Source: Portunus trituberculatus (lineage: Eukaryota > Arthropoda > Malacostraca > Decapoda > Portunidae). From it: a stretch of DNA of 64,000 nucleotides. Location: NCBI RefSeq assembly GCF_017591435.1, contig NC_059300.1, positions 13,598,128 to 13,662,127 on the forward strand, read 5' to 3'. The translations under genes and the position numbers were made by a program. Of the stretch, positions 1 to 11,458 are shown in pieces. Position 1 is the stretch's first letter. Every line of letters starts with the position of its first letter. A model generated the notes under the pieces. The model worked only from the letters and a program-made list of their open reading frames with translations. It searched no databases and was not told where the DNA came from.

Positions 1-1035
1 CCATACACTCATTTACTCGTTGTTCATATTTTCCCGGGTGGTTACTGATACTCAGTTGACATTTCCTCATCCCCCACCACACCTCCTTTTTTTATACCAT
101 AGCTGATCCCTTCAAAGGACAGGCGGTAACGAGACTAGCTTCAGTTTGCACCACAGTAGAAGTTTGGTCATTAGTTTTATATTTGCAAGCACAGATGCCT
201 ATATTTTTAAACGGGTTTTCTTTAACATTTCCGTACTTTGTAATGATCCACACCAGTTCTGCAGCTTTTTCCACTACACTTAGCTTAGTGTATTAATATT
301 TTGTAGACCATGCCATGAACACTTATCCTCATAGTGAATAAGTATTTTAGGCTAGACTTACGGAACCTAGTGTCATGTTAGCCCAAATTTTCCCTTTAAG
401 CTTGCCTTTACTCTCTCCAGTAGAGCTCCTTGCATCTGGGTTCTCTCTGATGGTAGATGAATCAAATGTCTGTTATGGAATGACGTGAGGACAGTGCGGA
501 ATACTGAGGTGAACAGTAGTGAGACTTTCTTTACTTATATTTATTATATTTGAGGCTCAAAGTCAGGAAATTACTGAATGCCTGATATAAACTTAAACAA
601 ATCTGTCAAAAGTCATAGCTGGGGAGGGATGTTTCACTGAGTGTGTTGACAAACAGTAGTGCAAGGGCAGGACTGATCCCTGAAGGCAGTGTGTGGCTCT
701 AAAGAGTGCAAAGGAGGGACGGGCTCCCGTGGTTGCTGGGGTCTGATTTTGAAGGTAGGATAAGGAACACTTCATCTAGAAGTGGGCAATGAAATGATAA
801 ATTTTTGTAACTGTACTGCAGTTTCTGTAATGCAAAGTACCAAGTTTTGCTTGTAAGGACACCATCAGCCAGTTCCCAACAGTAGGCCTCCGTGTTGCTT
901 TGAAGTGGTCATTTCTGGCTCTCTAGAAAGAAAAATAAGTTATGCATAACATTGTGTTTGTTTTCATTTTTCTCCTATTTGGCTTCCCCCGTGGTCCACT
1001 GTGACTCTGTGGCACTGACCCCGCCCGCCCCGCAG
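1..1035 (+). other. Intron upstream of the Kv1 penultimate exon
   Basis: No coding segment is recognisable here. The stretch ends in a pyrimidine-rich tract and the acceptor ccccgcag directly before the Kv1 exon at 1036, so at least its right part is Kv1 intron. The exons for the voltage sensor and selectivity filter must lie to the left of the window. Confidence 0.7.
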
Positions 1036-1226
1036 GCCCGTGGGTGTGTGGGGTAAAATCGTCGGGTCACTGTGCGCCATCGCCGGCGTGCTCACCATCG
1101 CTCTTCCTGTGCCCGTCATTGTGTCAAACTTCAACTACTTCTATCATCGGGAGACCGACCAGGAGGAGATGCAGAGTCAAAACTTCAACCACGTCACCAG
1201 TTGTCCCTACCTGCCTGGCACTGTTG
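1036..1226 (+). CDS. Sh: Shaker-type (Kv1) voltage-gated K+ channel, S6 exon
   Basis: This exon encodes the pore-lining S6 helix and the start of the cytoplasmic C-terminus of a tetrameric plasma-membrane K+ channel that repolarises excitable cells. The frame reads PVGVWGKIVGSLCAIAGVL, then the PVP gating hinge (TIALPVPVIVSNFNYFYHRE) and DQEEMQSQNFNHVTSCPYLP, which I recognise as almost unchanged from arthropod Shaker. The acceptor cccgcag precedes 1036, which is the third base of a codon that began in the previous exon. The donor is GTTG|gtgagt after 1226, leaving one base that joins GC of the exon at 3009 to make a Gly codon. The selectivity filter lies in an upstream exon outside the window. 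Shaker orthology, as against another Kv1 paralogue, rests on the ETDV end of the next exon. Confidence 0.95.
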
Positions 1227-1440
1227 GTGAGTCGCCTTCTCTGCCGTGAGTACCCCACTGCCCTCCTGCCTTCCCTTCTTTCCATCCTTCCTTCCTTCCT
1301 CGCCAGGTCTTCTTCTCCCAAACCTAATCAAACGCTATCATTCCAGACTAACGGAGTCATTGCATTCCGTTTGTAGTCTGCCTCTCTTAATGAACCACCA
1401 ACTCATCCAACTATGATAATGATGATAATGATAATAATAG

Positions 1441-1452
1441 TTATTGTTATTA

Positions 1453-1504
<52 letters not shown>

Positions 1505-1545
1505 CATTATTATTGTTATTATATCTTATTGTTATTATTGTTGTT
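1441..1545. repeat. (TTA)n microsatellite, imperfect
   Basis: TTA/ATT repeats interrupted by TCA and TTG triplets, followed by a short (CAT)n tract near 1590-1616. It lies within the Kv1 intron. Confidence 0.95.
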
Positions 1546-1846
1546 GTTGTTGTTAGCTAGGATAGCATTATAATAATATTTAAACATCATCATCACCATC
1601 ATCATCATCATCATCAAGGAATACTTCACTTCACCACCGCTATGGAGCTCCATGACTATCGTAAAAGAAATAGAGTGACGAGGCAAGACGCTCCATGCGC
1701 TGGCTGGAGGGAGAGCAGAGTGTCTGATCAGCGTCTCCTTGAGAGAAAGAAACTGTTGGAGTCACTGGAAAAAAAAAAAATCATTTTCAGCTGATATCTT
1801 TAAAGTAAAACGGCCGATATTATCGTCACTGGGTATCCTCTCTCAT

Positions 1847-1850
<4 letters not shown>

Positions 1851-1912
<62 letters not shown>
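1851..1912. repeat. (GA)n microsatellite
   Basis: An uninterrupted GA dinucleotide tract of about 60 bp in the Kv1 intron. Open frames across it (RERERE / SLSLSL) are artefacts. Confidence 0.97.
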
Positions 1913-1913
<1 letters not shown>

Positions 1914-2646
1914 AAAGTTAACGTTGAAGCAGTTGTGCCAAAGTTTCCGTTGTGAGCGGAGAGAAGGTCGGATAGATGTAGTGACAGATGACGGACCTCT
2001 AAGTTCGTCTCCTCTAGAATGAGCAAAGAAACCGAAGAGCATGAACACAGATGATATTCAGTCGTGTTTATTGACGTTGATAACCGTGACCAGGATATTT
2101 AAAGCTGCCTCATCAAATCCAGTGCAGAATTGTCTGTGATCTACAAGCGTGCTATGGTAAATTGTTTTAAATGTTATTGATAAAATAAAGATGCTAAGAT
2201 GCACAGACGAGGAAGCCTTAGTTTATCTTCCTGGTGACATCGAGTCTTCACATCATCTTCTCATACGATCCGTCCTAATAAGTATAACTGGAGGTGCTCA
2301 CGGTTGTCACCACGTCTTTAGCGAAACATTCAATCCATCAAGACCATTCTGTCATTCTGTCCTTCAGAGCTTTACATTAACAAAAAAAAAGGAAGAAAAG
2401 AAAAGAATGTACAGCTTCGTTAGCCACGGAACAAGAGTAATGACGTAGTTGTACGCCAGCCATTGCTGTGCGCACTTCAATCCAACGCTGCAAGTTTTGT
2501 CATCCTGAAAACAATGAGGGTGTTACATAGACTCCGGTGTTTATAAGACATCAGGAGGACCACATTTGATTATCGTCCTGAAATCAATGAAACAGATCAA
2601 AATTCGACGCTTCATCTCCATGATTAGTTCCGTAGGTATCGTTGAT

Positions 2647-2755
<109 letters not shown>

Positions 2756-3008
2756 GCATATGTGTACATATGCCACTAAAAAGTAACTTAATTTTTTTCT
2801 TTTAATATTTTAGAATAAATTTTACATTGAATTTTGCCGAGGGATATTTCGTGGCAACTTTTCTTTTCCATTTTCATTTATGTAATTTAAGTTAGGTGAA
2901 GATTATTTATTCATCAAAGTAGTTGTACATAATTAGTTTGTTATCCTTGATCCTTGACATGACAAGCCAATGTTAGTGTGCACGCCTCACCGCTCTTCCC
3001 GCCCACAG

Positions 3009-3166
3009 GCCAGCACCTGAAGAAGGACTCTTTATCCGAGTCGTCTTCAGACATCATGGAGCTTGAAGAGGGAGTCTTACTGTCGCACGACCTCAGTAAA
3101 AAGCAGAATTGCAACCCGCGCCACAACAACAATATAAACGCTATGAGCATCGAAACTGACGTCTGA
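3009..3166 (+). CDS. Sh: Shaker-type (Kv1) K+ channel, C-terminal exon
   Basis: This last coding exon of Kv1 starts after acceptor cccacag. It completes the split Gly codon, then encodes QHLKKDSLSESSSDIMELEE and, about 30 residues later, SIETDV and a TGA stop at 3164-3166. The SLSESSSD block and the terminal ETDV match the arthropod Shaker tail. ETDV is a class I PDZ-binding motif that in Drosophila Shaker binds Discs large for synaptic clustering. The tail is short and lacks the long Gln-rich tract of the Drosophila protein, as other crustacean Shaker channels appear to do. A strong splice donor (gtaagta) lies only 7 bases after the stop codon. Confidence 0.95.
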
Positions 3167-3178
3167 CACTTGTGTAAG

Positions 3179-3179
<1 letters not shown>

Positions 3180-3241
<62 letters not shown>
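3180..3241. repeat. (TC)n microsatellite
   Basis: About 60 bp of TC directly after the Kv1 stop codon and the gtaagta motif. Confidence 0.97.
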
Positions 3242-3244
<3 letters not shown>

Positions 3245-4521
3245 CTTGTTAGTGTATCTTTTTTTTCTTACCAGTTGTTCCATCTGATTGTTGTTTTTAT
3301 CATTTTTCCACCTGTCTGCTGTTCAGTCTGCTTCTCGCCTAATATTCTGCATCACCTTTTTCTTGTAAGTGTTTCATCTCCGTGTGATCACCGCTGCCTT
3401 TCGCTGCACACTTATCGATCAGTGCACAATGGAACTAACCTCCACGCTCATTTTCCCTTTGGTGCAATTTTTCTGTTACGATTCATATTTCATTGAACTT
3501 TCATGATGTCCTCAGTTTTTGTTAACCTGCCACTCCACCCTGCCTATCATTTTCTGTTGCATTAATGTAGTGATGCTTTAGATTATTATATTTCCCTCCA
3601 TTTCTGTGTTACTGTGAGTGTACCATTATGACTATCCTGCAGTTCACCTCGCGTGCCTCACATTATTTTCCTTGTACGGAAACGGAGCTGAAAGAAAATA
3701 CTAATGAACTGATAAATAAGTGAGTGACATACCTAGATGGTAGAAGGTTAGGTATTGGTCTACATAATTATCATCTCGGAATTGAGTAGCATTCATCATA
3801 TATTCAAACAGTGCACATCGCCTACACCAGCACGACAAGGAAGGAATGGGACTTCAGACATGCATTTGGCCGCGTAGGACGCACTCTCGTGTCAAGTCAA
3901 GCGGTTTCTCATTTATAGTAGTATCCGATTTTCTTTTTTTTTTTTTCTTTCTGTTATTTCCAAGGCTCACTCCTCAAATAAATCGATAATGTCATAGATG
4001 TCATTTATCTTGTGGCTTATTTATTCCACCTCAATTTTTTTATTTTTTTTTTTTTTTTTTGTTGTTGTCTCGGGTAACCTTACTCTCATTGGTTCCAAAA
4101 CTGATCGATTATATAATTTTTATTCGTTATCGTGGATTACCAAAAAAGATAAAGGTTGAGGCAAGGTACACACAAGCAAATCGTGTGCAGCGCGCCGCGA
4201 TGCTGGGCACAGCAAACAAAATAAATCAATCCTTACAGATCGGTGTTTGATTTTTGCTTCATCGTATCTCTGAACGTCATGTTTGTTATCTGTCTCTTAT
4301 TCTGTAAAGCTGTCTCTCGGTCTGGAATGGACGTAAGTGGTACTTTACCTGAATCTTTTACACATTCATTAAAACCATTCTTTTGATACATATGAATCTT
4401 ATTGAGCTCAATATGAAGCTGATATTGATAAAGATATGTATGAATTAAATGTACAAATAATAATGATTAAAATTCTTCTGTCCAAATTCCTCTTTTTCTA
4501 GTTTTTGTTCTTGTTTTTTTC

Positions 4522-4525
<4 letters not shown>

Positions 4526-4581
<56 letters not shown>
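4526..4581. repeat. (TTA)n microsatellite
   Basis: A pure TTA triplet tract. Confidence 0.95.
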
Positions 4582-4582
<1 letters not shown>

Positions 4583-4621
4583 TCATTCACTATTCTACAT
4601 TGAATAAAGAATGAAAAATCT

Positions 4622-6085
4622 TGGAGATGACATAATGATGAGTGGAGAGGGCTGTGCCATTGGTGAGGCTGGTGATAGGGATGTGTGTGGAACTACTGAC
4701 TAGCGCGATGGCAGGTTAAATCTAATGAAGAGGAAAGGGATCTAGTTGAAGAAGTCAAGGGATGCAAGGCGCGCGAGGTGCAGGAAGGTGGAGGGCGGAG
4801 GACAGCGTATAGGAAACTGTGGCAACGAGATGGGTCTGTAGCAGCGAGGCTTAGCGTGTTTGAAGGGAAGGACGAGGGCCGGCCGAGGAGTTATCTGGAT
4901 GTGAGATGAAAGGATAAATAATAAATGGTGAGAGAGGCTAAGCTAAGATGGTGAGATGTGGGGACAGAGTGAAGGGAAGCGTTATGAGTAGAGGGAAGGG
5001 GAAGTATGAGGTATCGAATAGACGAAGTGTGAGGGGTTCTGTGTACCAGGCGTAAAACGTATATACGCACAATGGATGAGGACCGCCGGCGCTGAAGGCT
5101 CACTACACCTGCAGTCTTACAGTCCTGCAGTGATCACAGGGTTAGCATAGCTACTGAAACAACCCTTATTAAGACCTGTATTGTCGGTAACACGGTTCGT
5201 GGTGGGTGTTACTTGGCCTTCACATCTTCACAAGCCTTCCTATACCTGTATCCGTCAGTTTTTCTCTTGTCATACATATTGTAGTCAAATCAAAGTTTTA
5301 CCGTCATTCGTCAAGTTTCTTTTTCCACACAATCGCCGAATTACTCACCTTCAGTTCTGGCTCCCTAACCAACTCGGGTCCTCGGCTGTCAATCACCCAC
5401 GGGGAGGCGTCTTGGTGGTACTGATTAAAGAAACGGTAGAGACAACAAGAGTTCGGCTCACGCGTCACCATGTATCGATGTAGCTTCTCTTAGATACGTC
5501 AATTTATCTACTCCGTGCTATATCAGTTTTCCTTCCCAGCATCCGTGACCCCATGAATCTACCATCCTGTGCGCACTGCTTCCTTCCACTCACCGAAACA
5601 TGGGTCTGTTCAGTAGAACACACAAGCTGTTTTCTAAGCATCACGTGACATAAGACAATGATGCCTTGCAAATCAGTAACTGAGAGATTAAGCCCATGAA
5701 ATGTGGCTCGTCATCGCTATAGAGACAATTTCGGACATTTATAAGCAACGTACAAACACTGGCGAGTGCAAGTTGTAACATTGACTCTTATGTACCACAA
5801 ATAAAACAGACCAATGAAAAACCAACAGCCTCGACGACAGGGCGCACTGGCGGTTACATTGGCGTGCGCTGACAAAGGACGGCAATTAATTACAAGAGGA
5901 GGCAAAGAATCGTGCGGTATATGATGTTCATCACAGCCACTGCCTGTCTCTCCGAAAAATGGAACCACATGGCTAATAATCCAACACGCCGCGTAAGTGT
6001 GAGGCGCGGAGAGGAAGGGAAGTCTGGGGTGTGGGCCAGCGGTGGGATCCATTACTGCTCTTTATGACTGTGGTGTGAAGAGGGT

Positions 6086-6137
<52 letters not shown>

Positions 6138-8606
6138 GCTATATGGATTCCAGTACACGAAAATCAGATATGAATGTCGTGTTCATTAGTAAATGTTGAG
6201 TTCAGATCTACAAATAACTGAGAAATTTTTGACTTCAAACTGGCGCCTCATTCCCTATGCACCGAGACCCCCTCCCCTCCCCTCCCCTGGCTGTTGTTTC
6301 TTGTTTGTGCCACTATCATTATTTTGATACTGATCGCGTAAAAGTTACATAGAAGAAAAGAACAGAAGCGTGGTGGAAAACTCTCGAAGTACCGGCAGCT
6401 GTGTGGGAGTCACTAATCCCACTATACTTAGAAATTATCCCTCATGCACCACTCCATTGCCTTCCTCGCCCTCCGACCTGGCCACTCCTCCTCCCGCCTC
6501 GCTAGGGAATAATTTCTTCCTGCCAGAAGTTTATGATGAGCTTGATGAGGTCTTCGGCCCAGCGCTGCCTTGCCCCTTTGCCTCCTTCCCTTCATCCTTC
6601 TTGTCTCCTCTTTCTCCTCCTCCTCCTCCTCCTCCTCCTCCTCCTCCTCCTCCTCCTCCTCCTCCTCCTCCTCATTCTTCTCCTCCTCCTCCTTTTTTCT
6701 TCTCCTTTCCTTTCTTTCATTCCTCCTTTTTCTCTAATTTCCTCTTTCTCCTTTCCTCACTTTTCCTCCTCTTTCCTTCCCTTTCTCTCCCTTCCTCCTC
6801 TTCCTTCTCTTTCCCCTTCTTTTCAGTTTCCATTTTACGTCGGTCATCAGGCACCATTCCTTCCTTCCACCCAACTTCTCTTCATCTTAACAGTCCTTGA
6901 CATTCTGTGACATTCAAGTGTTAAATTGCCTTTCCCTCTACGTTTTGTGTCTTTTTTTTCAAATAATACTTTTTTTGTTTTGTCATATCCGAATCAACTC
7001 GCTAAGTAAGTTTTGCTTTTTTATTCCTGTACGTATTGATTTCAGAGTTATAGTACACTTCCATCTCTTCTTCACTCTTCTTATCATTTGTGTTCGTTCT
7101 CAAAAGAAATCGTTTTGTCCCGACTTGCTTGGTACTTTGTGTCATGTATCATCTTATTTCGAATGTTTGTTCTTATGTTTTATAGTTTTCTTTGCTAAGT
7201 GTGGTTTGTGTGTTGCCTCACCAGTCTTCCTCTAACCAGTTTTCAGGAAGAGTTTGATATCATATTTGTTATTTTCACTTCACTATTAATGTCTTTTCTT
7301 AGGCCTTCAGATTTTTTCTCTTTACTCTTTAACAAAATAAAAATTAAATGGTTTCATTACCCGTGAAGGACAAGAACGCTCTGTTTCCCAGTGTCCGTCG
7401 TGTTCTGCTCTGCCGGCAACTGTTCAGCCTCAGTGACTCAGCTTGTCACTTGATCCAAGCCGCATCGGAAATCCGTCAAAATTAAAAAGAAAAAAATTAC
7501 CACGCGAAAAGTTTGCTGACTATTTTCATGAAGATAACGACAAAGTGCATACTTAAACAGTATTACGAAATTATTGGACTATTGCACTGGCGCATTTCTC
7601 ACAAGTCTGCCGTGGTGCCCCTCCTATTCTTCAATGTATAGCTAACCTTCCACGCGTCGAAATTCCCCAGGTGACCTCAAGTACGATGGTTAACAGCACA
7701 TTTCTAAATCAGGTTCACAGGTATATCCATAGATTTGGGCTCCCCTGTGGCCGCTGCCCAAGCAGTGTTAATGGAGGTGTACATACCAGCACACATAGGG
7801 TCCCTCATTTTCTTTTTCGTCCAGCAGTTCAAGGCAGTCTTTGCCTCTAAGAATATCTCCTTTAAGGTTGCTTCACCTCCACCATAGCTGTGTATGACTA
7901 TTGCCTGATGACTCCTAAACCACCCTAATGCTTCAGACTCCAGGGTAATACTTGGGTAAATAAGGCAAGTATGTTTTAAATAATTTATTGAAGGGGACTC
8001 CCCAGCTCAGGGGATCAATAATGAATGTTACCAAGACCGGCGGACAGACGGCAGCACCGGGCAACGACGCAGCCACACTAGCGCCGTCTCTGCAGTGACG
8101 ACAGACTCACGAACCTGCCTCACATACAAATATTACCACTCACTCTGCCCACAAAACTATCACGAAAAGGAACATATACTTTGCCACTCCTTAGCACTTG
8201 CCTCTTTTCATAAATCTACACGTCTGAGCTTTGAAAAAAGAAGCTTTCTTTAGTCTGCCGCTCAATCCCCGTAGCTAGACCCATGAACGAATTCTGCTCC
8301 ATAAAGGGGAACCATCATTCCCTCAGATCTTTATTCGTGTCAGATTTGCCAGCTAAACCGTAAGATGCCGTGAGATCAAATCAGCATGAGGTTCTCTCTC
8401 GATGAAGAGCTTGGGCGCCTGCTTACAGTATTCATTAGGATGTAGCCCAGTACGGGAAACACACGGCTTCAAGGATGACGCCAGTAATGGCTCTCCGGTG
8501 CCATGCTTGTTCACCGCCACGAGTGCGCCGCCACCACACCTATGCTTGGAGGAAACCTTTGCTCTGGTTGATCGTACCGTAGATGCATATATAATGTATA
8601 CTTACA

Positions 8607-8609
<3 letters not shown>
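4622..8609. other. No gene recognised
   Basis: I see no supported coding sequence. The stretch holds a (TC)n tract at 6090-6135 and a (CTC)n tract at 6610-6672 followed by pyrimidine-rich sequence to about 6830. The open frames there (poly-Pro, poly-Leu) only reflect the repeats. Confidence 0.6.
6610..6672. repeat. (CTC)n microsatellite
   Basis: A CTC triplet tract, strongly strand-asymmetric (polypyrimidine on +) and continuing as impure C/T-rich sequence. Confidence 0.95.

Positions 8610-8647
<38 letters not shown>
8610..8647. repeat. (GA)n microsatellite
   Basis: A pure GA tract 60 bp before the (CA)n tract that abuts the SINE. Confidence 0.95.
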
Positions 8648-8649
<2 letters not shown>

Positions 8650-8731
8650 CAAGGAAGTGGTAAGGGTTATAATAAAGGTAGCAGTAATTCCCTTCTTCAG
8701 TTTACCTACACACACACACACACACACACAC

Positions 8732-9028
8732 ACCCGGTAGCTCAGTGGTTAGAGCGCTGGCTTCACAAGCCAGAGGACCGGGGTTCGATTCCCCGGCCGG
8801 GTGGAGATATTTGGGTGTGTCTCCTTTCACGTGTAGCCCCTGTTCACCTAGTAGTGAGTAGGTACGGGATGTGAATCGAGGAGTTGTGACCTTGTTGTCC
8901 CGGTGTGTGGTGTGTGCCTGGTCTCAGGCCTATCCGAAGATCGGAAATAATGAGCTCTGAGCTCGTTCCGTAGATAACGTCTGGCTGTCTCGTCAGAGAC
9001 TGCAGCAGATCAAACAAACAGTGAAACA

Positions 9029-9076
<48 letters not shown>
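8732..9076 (+). mobile_element. tRNA-Val-derived SINE with (CA)n tail
   Basis: The head (8732-8803) folds as a tRNA. The acceptor is ACCCGG/CCGGGT, only 6 bp with position 7 missing. The D arm contains the A box TAGCTCAGTGGTTAGAGCG, the anticodon arm is CTGGC-TTCACAA-GCCAG with anticodon CAC (Val), and the T arm has the B box GGTTCGATTCC. A non-tRNA body follows to about 9025, with ACCTAGTAGTGAGTAGGTAC and a region around CTCAGGCCTATCCGAAGATC. The element ends in a (CA)n tail to 9076. The (CA)n at 8708-8731 abuts its 5' end. From memory this resembles a SINE common in decapod genomes. It would be transcribed by RNA polymerase III from the internal A/B boxes and mobilised by a partner LINE. 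Confidence 0.85.
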
Positions 9077-9077
<1 letters not shown>

Positions 9078-10610
9078 CATATTGGAATGCCTTGAAATAG
9101 AAAGCTTTCTATTTGAAGTATTCCATTTGTAAGTTGTCAAATGTTTTGCAAAGGAGACTTTCAAGAAGACTTAGATTTGGTATTTTGTCCCTCATGACTT
9201 ACCACTTACGTAATTGATAACTCCTCGCTGTCTCTATCTGTGTGTGTTTGTACATACGTACAGTACCTATATCGTCAGTAGCAACCTCCATCATGCCACT
9301 ACAGACCTGAGGCTTCCCATAACATTCTCCGTGCAGGTTTGGTGACTGCCGGCCTATTACAAGCCTGCCCAGCAGTCTCATCTCACCTATCCATCAAGTT
9401 ATCTCTGTGCTTTGTCTTGTTTTGTCATCATTGCCATTCTGTCACCGGAACTGCTCAGCTACTCTTTGTCCGTCGCATGTTATGCCTTGTTCATGTCCAC
9501 CTCTTTTTCTTTTGATTGTAGCCAAGATGTCTCCGACATTGGTCTGCTCCATAACCTATGATCGACGTAGGTATAAACCTTAATGATAGCTATACTAAAT
9601 ACAAATGTATTTATTGATTACAGATAAACACATTTTATGAGTAGTAAAGCATTTTGTGGGATAGAAAGATAAGCAGTTAGGTATCAAGTAGTGAGTTTAC
9701 AGACTATAATTATTGTACATGATCTTATTTTGTTCACAATGGCTCCTGTGTAAATTCCACCCAAGTCAACTCCAATCACAAAAAGAATTAACTTCATAGA
9801 ACCTTCATCCAAATAAATTTAAACCTCATGATCAATTGATCTGACTAAAGAACCTAACGTAATTCATAATGGAGAGAATTGTTTGAAGGCAAGCCTTGTG
9901 GATGGAATGTTTGTGAGAAGCGTCACACTGGGGAGCCTTTATTTACACTGGGGAGCCTTTAGTCTTGCAGTATCCAGCCACGATGTGTGCAGTGATAGAG
10001 ATGTGATTTTTCAGGTACTAACCCGCTGCCCTCGTTCCAGGTGGCAGGAAGGATTCAAGCAGTGCCAATACTGAGTGCACAAAGTAACTACAAAGTGGGT
10101 CAGGCTGCCGCGCCACCTTCACCCTCAAGCGGAGGAGGCATCCCAGAGCAGCACAGGGTCGCGTGGGGTCAGGAGGTCATCCAGCATATTGATTCGAGAC
10201 AAATTTGAGATGCATTCATTGGTCACCATTAGTTCTTAACATTAGTCAAAGGGGAAAATGTAAATATGATAGTCATTTTCATATTTCAAATTATGTATTT
10301 TTGTATAATTCTGCATCTTCTAGAATTCTGGATATTGACTCGCACCTTTCACATTCGGCATTAACAGTGATAATAGTCATGAGTTCAAGAAATAAAACGA
10401 AATTTCAGCAACTCGGCTACTCTACAGGGTTGATTGAAAAAGAAAACGGTATCCGGTCCCCCCTCCATTAAAAAAAAAACAAATGGATTGTGAAATTGGG
10501 CATTATATTATTAAGTGGAGATCTTAAATGACTCCAACCCAAGACGTCCACTCCTGACCCAGCCAGACCCAAGTGTGGCGAATCAAAACAATGCGAGCGA
10601 TAGATAGATA

Positions 10611-10613
<3 letters not shown>

Positions 10614-10697
<84 letters not shown>
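10614..10697. repeat. (GA)n microsatellite
   Basis: An 84-bp GA tract with one CA interruption, preceded by three GATA repeats. Confidence 0.96.
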
Positions 10698-10845
10698 TGC
10701 TGCAGAGATGAATCGAGAAACGTTTGATGTACTGTACATGTGATAATCCCGTAATCTTTAAATAGTGGAAGAAGATAATGATTAAAAAAAATGACGCAAC
10801 AAAATTATTCAGAGGATTTTTTTATGCATACGCAGTCATTATTAC

Positions 10846-10847
10846 TA

Positions 10848-10890
<43 letters not shown>
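10846..10890. repeat. (TTA)n microsatellite
   Basis: A TTA triplet tract followed by five ATG triplets. Confidence 0.95.
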
Positions 10891-10891
<1 letters not shown>

Positions 10892-11140
10892 GTCGAGATG
10901 ATGATGATGATGATGATTAGCTGTTTTGGTGTCAGTTCGGTGATCCGTTGTGAAGTCGGAGTGGTGATTGCGAATGGCGGGACGAAGAGGAATCCAGCCG
11001 GCAAGGGGAGAACAATAACAGTGGACTGCTAAGATATTCGTTTGGCAGCTTTCCCCCCATCCCCTTCTTCATTTTTTTCTCTGTTCTAATTCCCTTTTTT
11101 TTTTTTTTTACCCTCAATATTTTTCTTTGTTCATTTCAGC

Positions 11141-11458
11141 CTCCTCCTCCTCCTCCTCCTCCTCCTCCTCCTCCTCCTCCTCCTCCTCCTCCTCCTCCTC
11201 CTCTTCGAGTTCATTTTTATAATTAAACAAATTTAGAGACTGCCTCTCTCCCTTTTTTTAATCCCTTCCTTCTGTCTCAAACAAATTCAGAAAATTATTC
11301 GCTACCTAACCTGCCCCAGTGACGAACTTCCAAGTACTTCACGCCCTCCTCCTACTGCTCCTCCTCCTCCTCCTCCTCCTCCTCCTCCTCCTCCTCCTCT
11401 TCCTCCTCCTTCTCCTCTTCCTCCTCCTCCTCCTCCTTCTCCTCCTCCTCCTCCTCCT
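11141..11458. repeat. Two (CTC)n microsatellites
   Basis: CTC tracts at 11141-11203 and 11346-11458, separated by about 140 bp of non-repetitive sequence. Both are polypyrimidine on the + strand. Confidence 0.93.

Larger units (their letters stand above)
3167..4620 (+). other. Kv1 3' untranslated / downstream sequence
   Basis: The stop codon is followed within 14 bases by a 60-bp (TC)n tract. AATAAA hexamers occur at 3977-3982 and near 4604 and could serve for poly(A) addition, but nothing proves which is used, and a 3'UTR intron is possible because of the donor at 3174. No other gene is seen. Confidence 0.45.

Noticed and set aside
6370..6900. Pro-rich / Leu-rich frames of 125-176 codons
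   Set aside because: They are produced by the (CTC)n tract and surrounding pyrimidine-rich sequence.
8732..8803. Functional tRNA-Val gene
   Set aside because: The acceptor stem is one base pair short and the tRNA part is fused to a SINE body and (CA)n tail.
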